Below, in pieces: positions 1 to 8,576 of a stretch of 55,008 nucleotides of DNA. Position 1 is the stretch's first letter; each line of letters starts with the position of its first letter. Both the position numbers and the translations under genes were made by a program. The notes beneath the pieces were generated by a model. The model ran no database searches. It was not told the origin of the DNA and saw only the letters and a list, made by a program, of their open reading frames with translations. The stretch covers positions 1 to 55,008 of the forward strand of contig NZ_CAJAXH010000035.1 of the NCBI RefSeq assembly GCF_903946935.1, written 5' to 3'. This DNA comes from an uncultured Thiodictyon sp. Lineage in GTDB: Bacteria > Pseudomonadota > Gammaproteobacteria > Chromatiales > Chromatiaceae.

Positions 1-14
1 GACAACTGCTCTTT

Positions 15-136
15 CTAGCAGGCTGTCGGACTTAGTGATGCAACCGATTGAATGCAAAGAGTTTCCTCTTTTGCGCCAAAAAGTCGTTTTCCTGTTTAAT
101 CAATCGGTTACGCCATCAAGTCCGACAGGCTGCTAG
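15..136. mobile_element. MITE-like element with terminal inverted repeats
   Basis: Positions 19-50 and 101-132 are near-perfect inverted repeats: the outer 15 bp (CAGGCTGTCGGACTT) pair with one mismatch, and a further 10 bp (AACCGATTGA) pair after a short unmatched stretch. CTAG stands on both sides (15-18 and 133-136), as expected for a 4-bp target duplication. The 114-bp body has no reading frame, so it looks like a non-autonomous miniature transposable element. A CTAG target is typical of part of the IS5 family, but I could not compare the ends with a reference set. It ends 42 bp before the start codon of the CHAT protein gene, so it may carry or separate that gene's promoter. Confidence 0.7.
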
Positions 137-174
137 GATCATCGCACCAGGTGCAGGGTAACAGGAGCCCCCTC

Positions 175-3100
175 ATGTCCGCGACCGTCCTGATCGAAGT
201 CGCCGGCTTTCGCTTCCTGGACGGCACCGTGCCGGTCGGCCCCGCCCGCGCGCTCGACGCCGCGGCCCTGGGGGAGCTGCGCTCGCTCGCCGCCCGCTAC
301 TGGTCGCTGGAGCAGCGCCCGGACGCGGCGGCGGCCCTGGCCATCGGCCGGGATTTCTACCGCAGCGAACTGGACTACGAGAACGAGGAGGCGGCCATCC
401 TCACGGCCGTCGGCGACACCGGCCTGGACCTGCTGGTGGATGAGAGCGGCGAGGCGTCCGCGCTCGCCCGGCACCTGGCCGAGGTCGGGGGGCTCCCGGT
501 GCTGCACCTCTCCTGCCACGGACACCACGCCTGGCGCGACGGCCCGGGGTCCGACCCCAGGCCCGTCCTCCTGCTGGAGGACGGCGGCTACGGCCAGGCG
601 CCGACCGACGCCGCGGCCCTGGTGCGCGCGCTGCAATCGGCGCGGCCCCGGCTCCTGTTCCTCTCGGCGTGTCTGAGTGCCGCCGCGCCCGAGCGCCCGG
701 GCACGGCCCTGCCGCCCGGCCCCGGGGCCAAGGCGGGTCCGGGGCCGGCCGCGGCCGGGGGCCTGGCCTGCCCGCTCGCCGCCGCCCTGGTCCAGGCCGG
801 CCTGCCCGCCGTCATCGGCTGGGATGGCGCGGTCGCGGACATCGCGGCCACCCGCTTTGCCGCCCGGCTTTACCGCCGACTCGCCGACGGCGTCCCGTTG
901 GCGCTCGCCGTCGCCGAGGCCCGCCTGGCCCTGCTCGCGGACCCGGACCCCGGGGTCAGCCGCCACTGGCACCACGCGCGGCTCTGGCTCGGCGACCAGG
1001 GGTCGGGACTCGCCGCGCTGGTGGGCGGCGGGCGCAAGCGCTCGCTGCGGCCCGCCACCCACGACCAGAAGGAATTCCTCGGCAAGGAGGTCCCGGTGGC
1101 CGCCCATGCCCTCTTCGTCGGGCGCCGTCGCGAGATCCAGCAGGCCCTGCGGGTGCTGGAGGGTGGCGACCATGCCGGGGTTCTGATCACCGGCATGGGC
1201 CGGCTCGGCAAGTCCAGCCTGGCGGCGCGCATCGTCAACCGCCTGAGCGCCGGCCGGGCGCTCGCCGTCCTGCACGGGCGCTTCGGCGTCCGCGACCTGC
1301 TGGAGCGCCTGGCCGAGGCCCTGCACCCCCACGCGGCGGCCCGCGACTGCCTGCGCGCCGGCGAGGCGCTGGTGCGCGCCGCCGCAGAGACCGGTCCGGA
1401 GGCCGCCGTGCAGGCGCTCGGCGACCTGCTGACCGACCTGCTGAGCGGCCCCTGCCGGGAGCGCGGCCCCTGCCGGGAGCGCGGCCCCGCGGCCCCGGCC
1501 CTGCTCCTGGTCCTCGACGACTTCGAGCAGTTGCTGGAGGAGGCCCCCGGGGTGCGTCCGGTGCGCACCGCGCAGGCGGGGCTCATCGCCGCCATCCTGG
1601 GCGCCTTCGACCCGGCCACGACCGACAGCCGGCTCATCGTCACCAGCCGTTTCCCCTTTCGGCTGACCACGGGGCGCGCGGACCTCGCCGGGCGGCTCGC
1701 GCGCATCGAACTGCCGAGCTTCCAGCCGACCACCGAGCGCAAGCTCCTGCTGCGCCAGGAACAGTCGGCCACGCCCGCCCGGCTCGCCGCCGTCACGGCC
1801 CCGGCGGACGACCTGCTGTCCCGCGCCCTGGCCGCCGCCCGCGGCAACCCCGGGCTGCAAGACCTCCTGATCACCCGGCTGCTGCTCAACGCGGCCGTCC
1901 CGCTCCCAGCCGCCGCGGAGGCGCTCGCCCAGATGGAGGCGTATCTCGCGGGCGGTGACCTCCCCGGGGACGAGACCGTGCGCGCCCTGCTGGAGGGGAT
2001 CGCGGTCGATGCACTGATCGCCCTGGCCGGCGACGGCGGCCGGGTCCTGCTCCAGGCCATGGGCCTGTGCGACCTGCCGGTGCCGCGCACCCTGGCGGCT
2101 GAACTCGGCGGGGACCTGCAACGCCTCACCGACCTGGCCCTGGCCGAGCCCGGCGAGGACCCGGTCACCGGCGCCCGCGACGCGGTGCGCCTGAGCCCGC
2201 TGGCGCGCGCCCGGCTGCCGGCCCTGGGCGAGGCGGACCGGGCCGCGGTGGCGCGCCTGGCCGTCGGACCACTGTATGCCGCCTGGGGCGGTGCCGGGGG
2301 CGAGCGGCCCTGGGTGGCCGACTGGCAGCTCGGCGCGCTGGCACTCGCCGCCCGGGATGCCCTGATCGCCGCCGACTGCGGGGCCGCGACCATCTGCTGG
2401 CTGGAGGATGCCAGCTATGCGGCGGCGGCCGGGTTCGCCGGTGAACTGGTCGGGCTGATCGAGGGCGCCGGGGAGCCGCTGCCGCCCCTGCTGGTGGCCC
2501 AGGCGGCACGGGTGATCGGCGCCGCGGGGAACGGATCCGGCGCGGATGCGCTGCTGGCGCAAAGGGTAGCGGCGCTGGGGCGGGGCGGGGGGGAGATCGA
2601 GGCCGGCGCGCTCCTGCTGATCGACGCGCATGCCAGCCGGCTGTTTCAGCGCGGGGACCTCGACGCGGCACTGCGCATCCGGAGAGAGGTGGAACTTCCG
2701 GTGTACCAGCGCTTGGGCGACGTGCGCTCCAAGGCCGTCACCGAGGGCCAGATTGCCGATATACTTACTGTCAGAGGTGACATCGGCGAGGCCCTGCGCA
2801 TCCGCACCGAGGAGCAACTGCCGGTCTACGAGCGCTTGGGCGACCTGCGCGCGAAGGCTATCACCCAGGGCAAGATCGCCGACATCTTCAAGGCTCGCGG
2901 GGACCTCGACGCGGCGCTGCCTATCTATACCGATGAGGAACTGCCGGTCTACCAGCGCTTAGGCGACCTGCGCTTAGAGGCCGTATGTCAAGGCAAGATC
3001 GCCGATATCCTTCAGACCCGCGGGGACCTCGACGAGGCCCTGCGCATCCGTACCGCGGAGCAACTGCCGGTCTACGAGCGTCTGGGCGACGTGTGCGAGA

Positions 3101-3423
3101 AGGCCATATGCCAGGGCAGGATCGCCGAAATACTGGCGGCCCGCGGGGACCTCGACGCGGCACTGAGCATCCGCACCCTGGATGAACTGCCCGTCTACGA
3201 GCGCCTGGGCGACGTGCGGGAACTCCTCGCTTGCCGTACCAACATCGCGATCATATTGCTGAAGCGCTTGGCCCAGACCGGCCGCCGCGAGGATGCCCCG
3301 GAGGCCAACCGGCTGCTCTGTCTGGCACTCGCCGAGGCCCGCCGTCTGCGCCTCCCGATGGAGGCCGGAGAGATCGAGTCGATCCTGCAACAGGTCGGGA
3401 TGCAGTGCCCGGACCCGTCCTGA
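175..3423 (+). CDS. CHAT domain - STAND NTPase - TPR repeat protein (putative conflict/immune effector)
   Basis: The 1082-residue protein has three parts. Residues 1-275 are a CHAT (caspase-like) protease domain with the catalytic pair visible: His115 in SCHGHH and Cys166 in LFLSACLSA. Residues 330-560 form a STAND-type NTPase with a P-loop (GMGRLGKSS, Lys346) and a Walker B strand ending in Asp448-Asp449. Residues from about 822 to 1035 are five TPR-like repeats of 40 residues containing LPVYxRLGD and RGDLDEAL. The architecture resembles NLR-like sensors, in which the repeats detect a trigger, the NTPase oligomerises and the protease is activated; that role is inferred. I chose ATG 175 because AGGAG precedes it at a good distance; an in-frame GTG at 151 has no such site. 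An 18-bp in-frame tandem duplication (CRERGP twice) lies at 1447-1482. The CHAT segment before His115 seems short, so an internal deletion is possible. A small membrane-anchored gene follows 76 bp downstream. Confidence 0.85.
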   Translation: MSATVLIEVAGFRFLDGTVPVGPARALDAAALGELRSLAARYWSLEQRPDAAAALAIGRDFYRSELDYENEEAAILTAVGDTGLDLLVDESGEASALARHLAEVGGLPVLHLSCHGHHAWRDGPGSDPRPVLLLEDGGYGQAPTDAAALVRALQSARPRLLFLSACLSAAAPERPGTALPPGPGAKAGPGPAAAGGLACPLAAALVQAGLPAVIGWDGAVADIAATRFAARLYRRLADGVPLALAVAEARLALLADPDPGVSRHWHHARLWLGDQGSGLAALVGGGRKRSLRPATHDQKEFLGKEVPVAAHALFVGRRREIQQALRVLEGGDHAGVLITGMGRLGKSSLAARIVNRLSAGRALAVLHGRFGVRDLLERLAEALHPHAAARDCLRAGEALVRAAAETGPEAAVQALGDLLTDLLSGPCRERGPCRERGPAAPALLLVLDDFEQLLEEAPGVRPVRTAQAGLIAAILGAFDPATTDSRLIVTSRFPFRLTTGRADLAGRLARIELPSFQPTTERKLLLRQEQSATPARLAAVTAPADDLLSRALAAARGNPGLQDLLITRLLLNAAVPLPAAAEALAQMEAYLAGGDLPGDETVRALLEGIAVDALIALAGDGGRVLLQAMGLCDLPVPRTLAAELGGDLQRLTDLALAEPGEDPVTGARDAVRLSPLARARLPALGEADRAAVARLAVGPLYAAWGGAGGERPWVADWQLGALALAARDALIAADCGAATICWLEDASYAAAAGFAGELVGLIEGAGEPLPPLLVAQAARVIGAAGNGSGADALLAQRVAALGRGGGEIEAGALLLIDAHASRLFQRGDLDAALRIRREVELPVYQRLGDVRSKAVTEGQIADILTVRGDIGEALRIRTEEQLPVYERLGDLRAKAITQGKIADIFKARGDLDAALPIYTDEELPVYQRLGDLRLEAVCQGKIADILQTRGDLDEALRIRTAEQLPVYERLGDVCEKAICQGRIAEILAARGDLDAALSIRTLDELPVYERLGDVRELLACRTNIAIILLKRLAQTGRREDAPEANRLLCLALAEARRLRLPMEAGEIESILQQVGMQCPDPS
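2640..3240 (+). repeat. 120-bp tandem repeats encoding TPR units
   Basis: Five copies of a 120-bp unit run in frame through the 3' part of the CHAT gene. Each contains a near-identical stretch coding for RGDLDAAL and, further on, LPVYERLGDVR. Nucleotide identity between units is high, which suggests recent expansion or homogenisation by recombination rather than ancient divergence. In NLR-like proteins the repeat arm is the sensing part, so changes in copy number could alter specificity. Confidence 0.8.
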
Positions 3424-3499
3424 CCCCGGGCGCGCCGCCCGCCCCAACCCGTCCCAACCACCCCGGCAGCCCCGGGGCCACCCACGGAGACCCCAAGCG

Positions 3500-3868
3500 A
3501 TGCGAGACCTGGAACTGATCCTGACCGGCGCCGCGCCCGAGGCGGCGGCGCGTACACTGGCCGCGGCACTGGACGACGCGGGCCTGACGCTCACCCCGCG
3601 CCCGCTCCCCGCCGCCGCCCCCGGCCACAAGGCGGTGGACCCGGTGGCGGTCGCCGGCCTGATCCTGGCGATCCCGGGTGCGGTGCTCACCGTGCTGGAC
3701 ATCGCCGACCGCATCGCCAAGCGCCGCCGCGCCAAGGCCCTGGTGGAGGCCGCTGCGCGCATCCGCATCGAGCACCGGGTGGAGGTCCTGACCGTCACCC
3801 TGGACGGCAACCGCCCGCTCGCCGACCTGGACCCGGACGCCCTGTTGGAACTGGTCGGGCGGGACTGA
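3500..3868 (+). CDS. Small membrane-anchored protein, EACC1-like partner of the CHAT protein
   Basis: The 122-residue product begins MRDLELILTG, has a single hydrophobic helix near residues 50-70 (VAVAGLILAIPGAVLTVLDI), a basic patch (AKRRRAKA) and then a short alpha/beta C-terminal part. A small beta-alpha domain plus one membrane helix next to a CHAT/NTPase gene matches what I recall of EACC1 (effector-associated constant component 1) proteins described from bacterial conflict systems. That assignment is by context and shape, not by a search. It follows the CHAT gene by 76 bp on the same strand and is probably co-transcribed. The start ATG has GGAG upstream. Confidence 0.6.
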   Translation: MRDLELILTGAAPEAAARTLAAALDDAGLTLTPRPLPAAAPGHKAVDPVAVAGLILAIPGAVLTVLDIADRIAKRRRAKALVEAAARIRIEHRVEVLTVTLDGNRPLADLDPDALLELVGRD

Positions 3869-3971
3869 TCCGCACCCGACCCCGCCGGGGGGTATAGTGT
3901 GTCGGCCTTTTCGCCCTCGTCCCCACGCGCCGCGTCAATGCCATTAAGTTAAGCGCCGACGGCTCGGCTTC

Positions 3972-4079
3972 TCGTTCCCACGCTCCCGCGTGGGAATGCC
4001 GCGCAGGCGCTCTGCGTCCGGGCTAGCTATTGGACGCGGAGCGCCCGCACTTGCTCCCACGCAGGAGCGTGGGAGCCAG
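3972..4079. repeat. Interspersed palindromic repeat, copy 1
   Basis: A 108-bp element made of nested inverted repeats: TTCCCACGCTCCCGCGTGGGAA at one end, GCTCCCACGCAGGAGCGTGGGAGC at the other, and an inner pair (GCGCTCTGCGTCC / GGACGCGGAGCGC). It occupies most of the 290-bp gap between the EACC1-like and DUF1015 genes. A second copy in the opposite orientation lies at 13999-14106. It codes for nothing and resembles the large REP/BIME-type repeats of gammaproteobacteria. Confidence 0.8.
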
Positions 4080-4158
4080 GTCGCCTTAACTTAATCGCAG
4101 TGACGCGGCGCGTGGGGACCAGATCGGCTACGACTTTGTGATTGCCGGATTTTGGATC

Positions 4159-5400
4159 ATGCACCTGATTGCCCCCTTCGCCGGTCTGCGCCCGGCCCCC
4201 GGACGCGCGGCCGAGCTGCTCGCCCCTCCTTATGACGTGATGGACGCCGATGAGGCGCGCGCCCTGGTCGCCGGGCGCCCCTGGAGTTTTCTGCACCTGT
4301 CGCGCCCGGAGGTGGACCTGTCGCCGGACCTGGACCCCTATGACCCGGCCTGCTATGCCCAGGCCGTGGCAACCCTGGAGCGCATGCGCTCGGCGGGCCT
4401 GCTGGAGCGCGATGGGCGCCCCTGCTATTACGTCTATCGGCTGACGCGCGGGCCGCAGGTCCAGACCGGGCTGGTGCTGGCGGCCTCGCTCGCGGCCTAT
4501 CGCGCCGGGCGGATCCGACGGCACGAGGTCACCCTGGCCGCCAAGGAGGACGACCGGGTGCAACAGATCGCGGCCCTGAACGCCCAGACCGGCCCGGCCT
4601 TCCTGATCCATCGCCGCGACCCGGCGATTGACGACACTCTGGCGGCCGTCGCCCAGGGCACACCGGCGATCGACACCCTGGCCGCGGACGGGGTGCGGCA
4701 TACACTCTGGGCGGTAGCGGACCAGCCGACCATCGACCGACTCACGGCCGGCTTCGATGCGCAAGAGCGGCTCTATATCGCCGACGGTCACCACCGCACC
4801 TCTGCCGCCGAGCGCATCGGCGCCGCGCGCCAGGCGGCCAACCCGCAGCATACCGGCGCCGAGTCCTACAACCGCTTCCTGGCCGTCAGCTTCCCGGGCG
4901 ATGAACTCCAGGTGCTGGCCGTCAACCGGCTGGTGCGCGATCTCAATGGGCTGGACGCGGCGGCCTTCCTGCGGCAGGTCGCGGAACGCTTTAGGGTGGT
5001 CGGCAGTGCCGTGCCGGTTGCGCCCACGCAGCCCGGCGAGTTCGGCCTATACCTGGACGGCGCCTGGTCGCGTCTCACGCTGGACCCGGAGCGCGTCCCG
5101 CGGCACGACCCGGTGGCCCGCCTGGACGTGCGCCTGCTCCAGGACCAGTTGCTGACCCCGATCCTGGGCCTGGGTGACCCCCGACACGATCCGCGCATCG
5201 ACTTCGTCGGCGGTATCCGCGGTCTGGGCGGGCTGGTCCAGCCGGTGGACAGCGGTATCATGCGCGTGGCCTTCTCGCTGTATCCCACCCCGCTGGCGGA
5301 CCTGATCGCGGTGGCGGACCTGGGCGAGACCATGCCGCCCAAATGTACCTGGTTCGAGACCAAGCTGGCGGATGGGATGGTCAGCCTGGTCCTGGACTGA
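4159..5400 (+). CDS. DUF1015 family protein
   Basis: The 413-residue protein matches the DUF1015 (COG4198) pattern: an N-terminal block IAPFAGLRPAPG, then APPYDVM, a central YIADGHHRT motif at about residues 211-219, and a C-terminal part with FVGG. The function of the family is not established; the conserved His-rich centre suggests an enzyme. ATG 4159 is preferred to an in-frame GTG at 4138 because family members normally begin just before the IxPFxxLRP block. There is no clear ribosome-binding site. The gene stands alone between a repeat and the histidine kinase gene 24 bp downstream. Confidence 0.85.
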   Translation: MHLIAPFAGLRPAPGRAAELLAPPYDVMDADEARALVAGRPWSFLHLSRPEVDLSPDLDPYDPACYAQAVATLERMRSAGLLERDGRPCYYVYRLTRGPQVQTGLVLAASLAAYRAGRIRRHEVTLAAKEDDRVQQIAALNAQTGPAFLIHRRDPAIDDTLAAVAQGTPAIDTLAADGVRHTLWAVADQPTIDRLTAGFDAQERLYIADGHHRTSAAERIGAARQAANPQHTGAESYNRFLAVSFPGDELQVLAVNRLVRDLNGLDAAAFLRQVAERFRVVGSAVPVAPTQPGEFGLYLDGAWSRLTLDPERVPRHDPVARLDVRLLQDQLLTPILGLGDPRHDPRIDFVGGIRGLGGLVQPVDSGIMRVAFSLYPTPLADLIAVADLGETMPPKCTWFETKLADGMVSLVLD

Positions 5401-5424
5401 CGGCGCCGATCTGGAGAATCCACG

Positions 5425-8328
5425 ATGACCGATGACCATTCACTTCCACGCGGGGCGGGGAACTCCGGCTGGCGGCGCCTGCTGCTGGCCGTGGGTATCG
5501 TCATCGTGCTGTGGCTCTTGGCGGCCTGGCAGATTGCCGGTGTCCTCACTGAGCGGCGGGCGCACGACTCGCTGGCCGCGGGGCAGCGGCGTCTGGAGCA
5601 AAACCTGTCCGGGTTGTCGGTGGGTGTGGCCAACCAACTCAAGCTGATTCACGGGATTCCGGCCGCCTTGGGGCGCAGTCGTGAGATCGCGGAGATGCTC
5701 GAGCGTGCTCCCGATACCGCCGGGGCCGCACCGCTGCCGGTTGCACAACGACGCGCGCAATGGACCCTCGACCCGGTTCTGCACCCGGTCGACCAGTTGT
5801 TGGAGCGGTCGGCGGCCGATATGGCGATATTGAGCGTCATCTGGGTGATGAACCTCGATGGCTATTGCATCGCCGCCAGCAATTGGCCGCTGGTCGAAAG
5901 CTTTATCGGCACGGACTACCATGACCGGGACTATTTCAGTCAGGCGATGGCCGGCGGCCTCGGTCAACAATTTGCCGTCGGGCGCAAGACCGGCATCCCC
6001 GGACTGTTCTTTTCCGCCCCGGTCGAGGACGATGGTCGGGTGCTGGGCGTCATTGCCGGTAAGATCGATCTGTCGGTGCTGAGCCATTGGCTCGGACAAG
6101 CGGACTCATTCATCGCCGATCGCTTCGGGGTGGTGATTCTCGCCAGAGATAAGACGCTGGAATTCAGTGCATTACCTGGTAATACCCTGGGCACGCTGAG
6201 TGCTAAAGCGACCGAGTCACGCTATGCCAGGAAGGACTTGAAGGCGCTGCCTATCGAGCCCTGGGGCGATCCCCGTTATCCCCAGTTGATACGTTTCAAT
6301 GGCGGTGAGGCGCCGGTGTTGCTCGCCCAGTCGTCATTGCCGCAGGAGGGGGTCAGCGTGTATGTCACTGAGGCCCAGCCCGATATCCTCGTCCTCGATC
6401 GGGATCGTCAGTGGCTGGCGCTCTTGCTGGCGCTGCTGGGGAGCGCTGTGATCGGCTGCGTGGTGGCGGTCTGGATCTATGTCCGGCAGATTACCCAGGC
6501 CCGCCACGCCTTGAGCGTGCAGCTGGTCGAGCTCAATCAGGCCAAGGAGGCGGCCGAGGCGGCCAATATCGCCAAGAGTCAGTTTCTGGCCAGCATGAGT
6601 CATGAGATTCGCACCCCGATGAATGGCGTGCTGGGGATGTTGGAGCTGCTCAAGGGGACTGAATTGAGTGCCGAGCAGGGGCATTATGTAGACGGCGGAA
6701 TCGCCTCCGCCGAGGGGCTATTGGATGTCATCGGGGGCGTGCTGGACTTCTCCAAGATCGACGCCGGTCGGATGGAGCTTGAACATGCCGTGTTCAACCT
6801 CCCGGAGTTGGCGGAGGAGACCATGCAGATGCTCGCGGGTAAGGCCCTGGCCAAGGGCCTGGAGGCGATCTGCGATGTCGCGGCACAGGTGCCCACCGCC
6901 GTCATCGGCGACCCCACCCGGTTGCGCCAGGTGCTGGTCAACCTGATCGGTAACGCCATCAAATTTACCGAGCAGGGCGAGGTGGGGTTGCGGGTCTGGC
7001 TGGAGCCGTCAGCGGCCGCGCCCCAGCGCATCGGGTTCGCGGTCTCCGACACCGGTATCGGGGTGGACCCGGCGGCGCGCGCGCACATCTTCGAGGCCTT
7101 CCGTCAGGCCGACAACACGACCACCCGCCGTTTTGGCGGTACCGGTCTGGGGCTCGCCATCAGCAACCAACTGGTGCAGATGATGGGCGGCAGCCTGGAG
7201 CTGGAGAGCCCCCCGGGGCAGGGTAGCCGCTTTTGCTTCGTGATCCCCTTGGAGGCTGCCCCGGCGGCGGCGGCCCCGCCCTGGCGCCCGGGGGACGTGG
7301 AGGTCTTGGCCGGGCGGCGCGTCCTGATCGTCGACGACAACGCCACCAATCGGCTCTATTTGAGTGGTCTATGCCGCGCCTGGGCGATGGTGTCCGAGGA
7401 AGCGGCGAGCGGCCCGGCGGCCCTGGAGCGACTGGCCGCGGCGCAGGCCGCCGGGGTGCCCTTCGAGCTGGTCCTGCTGGACCGGATGATGCCGGACGTG
7501 GATGGGTTCGAGGTCCTCACCCGGCTGCGCGCGGACCCGGCCGGGCGCAAGATTCGGGTGGTCATGCAGACCTCGATGGACGAGGTGGGGGAGGGGCGCC
7601 GCGCGCGCGCGCTCGGCGCCGACGACGCCTTGGTCAAGCCCGTGCGGCGCCGTCCGCTCTTGGAGTCGCTGTCGCGCCTCTTCGGTGGTGCCGCCGCGGA
7701 GCCCGCCGTGGGGGTGCGCAGCCCCGAGCGCATCCGACTCGACGGTTGCCTGATCCTGGCCGTGGAGGACAACAACATCAATCAGCAAGTCCTGCGCGGC
7801 ATCCTCAATCGGGCGGGCTGCCGCGTCCAGGTGGCCAGCGACGGGGCCGAGGCCCTGGAGATCCTGACCCAGCGGGCCTTCGACGTGGTGCTGATGGACT
7901 GCGAGATGCCGGTGCTGGACGGGTTGTCCGCCACCCGGGCCTTGCGTGAGCATGAGCGCCGGCGCGCCAACGGCAGACACCAGGTGGTGGTGGCCCTGAC
8001 CGCCCACACCTTCGCGGCGGAGCGGGACCGTTGTCTGGCGGCCGGGATGGACGATTATCTATCCAAGCCGATCCGTGCCCCCGACCTGCTCGCCACCCTG
8101 GACCGCTGGTGGACCCGCGTCGCGCCGGCCACGCCAGCGGCGGCGGAGCCGGCCCCGCCGGTGGGCGCCATGCCCGCGGCTGGGTCGCCGTCCGTACCGC
8201 CGGGCGAGGCCCAGTCCGCCCCCCCGCTCGACGCGCGGGTCATTGCCGACCTGGAGACCGAGACCGGCCGCGTCCTGCCGGCGCTCGCGCAGTTGCGGGA
8301 GACCGGGGGCGGCGACGCGCCATGCTGA
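5425..8328 (+). CDS. Hybrid sensor histidine kinase with two receiver domains; Hpt truncated
   Basis: The product has 967 residues. A transmembrane helix at about 16-38 and another at about 330-352 enclose a roughly 290-residue periplasmic sensor of Cache/PDC type. Then come a HisKA domain with phospho-acceptor His393 (SMSHEIRTP), an HATPase domain with N-box [19 protein letters not shown] and FGGTGLGL, receiver 1 with Asp686 (LLDRMMP) and receiver 2 with Asp825 (LMDCEMP). After receiver 2 a Pro/Ala-rich linker leads to about 30 residues ([20 protein letters not shown]) that look like the start of an Hpt domain, which then stops. Kinases of this layout usually finish with a complete Hpt, so the phosphorelay is probably shortened. 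The stop overlaps a decayed response-regulator fragment. The start is ATG 5425, preceded by GGAG. Confidence 0.9.
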   Translation: MTDDHSLPRGAGNSGWRRLLLAVGIVIVLWLLAAWQIAGVLTERRAHDSLAAGQRRLEQNLSGLSVGVANQLKLIHGIPAALGRSREIAEMLERAPDTAGAAPLPVAQRRAQWTLDPVLHPVDQLLERSAADMAILSVIWVMNLDGYCIAASNWPLVESFIGTDYHDRDYFSQAMAGGLGQQFAVGRKTGIPGLFFSAPVEDDGRVLGVIAGKIDLSVLSHWLGQADSFIADRFGVVILARDKTLEFSALPGNTLGTLSAKATESRYARKDLKALPIEPWGDPRYPQLIRFNGGEAPVLLAQSSLPQEGVSVYVTEAQPDILVLDRDRQWLALLLALLGSAVIGCVVAVWIYVRQITQARHALSVQLVELNQAKEAAEAANIAKSQFLASMSHEIRTPMNGVLGMLELLKGTELSAEQGHYVDGGIASAEGLLDVIGGVLDFSKIDAGRMELEHAVFNLPELAEETMQMLAGKALAKGLEAICDVAAQVPTAVIGDPTRLRQVLVNLIGNAIKFTEQGEVGLRVWLEPSAAAPQRIGFAVSDTGIGVDPAARAHIFEAFRQADNTTTRRFGGTGLGLAISNQLVQMMGGSLELESPPGQGSRFCFVIPLEAAPAAAAPPWRPGDVEVLAGRRVLIVDDNATNRLYLSGLCRAWAMVSEEAASGPAALERLAAAQAAGVPFELVLLDRMMPDVDGFEVLTRLRADPAGRKIRVVMQTSMDEVGEGRRARALGADDALVKPVRRRPLLESLSRLFGGAAAEPAVGVRSPERIRLDGCLILAVEDNNINQQVLRGILNRAGCRVQVASDGAEALEILTQRAFDVVLMDCEMPVLDGLSATRALREHERRRANGRHQVVVALTAHTFAAERDRCLAAGMDDYLSKPIRAPDLLATLDRWWTRVAPATPAAAEPAPPVGAMPAAGSPSVPPGEAQSAPPLDARVIADLETETGRVLPALAQLRETGGGDAPC

Positions 8329-8539
8329 TGGCCCCCCGCGACCAGCCCTACCGCGCCCGGGTGGTGGACGACGACCCGGTGCTGCGCGGATCGCCATCCA
8401 TCAATTGGCCGTCCTCTTCATCGACCTGGACGGTTTCAAGGGGATCAACGACTTCTCGGTGAGGAACGAGCTGGTCGGTTCCTCGCAAGCGGCCGTGGCC
8501 TCGTCGCGGCTGAAGCCGCACCCACGGGAGATAGGGTAG
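8322..8539 (+). pseudogene. Remnant of a response regulator/GGDEF gene
   Basis: From ATG 8322 the frame reads as the start of a receiver domain (YRARVVDDDPVLR) and then loses sense. In the next frame, from about 8389, LAVLFIDLDGFKGIND appears, the conserved opening of a GGDEF diguanylate cyclase domain, followed by unrelated sequence to a stop at 8539. The start of a receiver joined out of frame to the start of a GGDEF domain within 220 bp indicates a gene that has lost most of its middle and its 3' end. The parent was probably a REC-GGDEF output protein for the kinase just upstream. Confidence 0.75.
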
Positions 8540-8576
8540 GAGCGGGGGCGGGATGCCCCCGATCCTTTTCGTCGGG

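Noticed and set aside
139-2817. 892-codon open frame on the minus strand opposite the CHAT gene
   Set aside because: Low-complexity Gly/Arg/Ala/Gln translation with no motif, exactly antisense to a gene with a full domain set; a GC-codon shadow.
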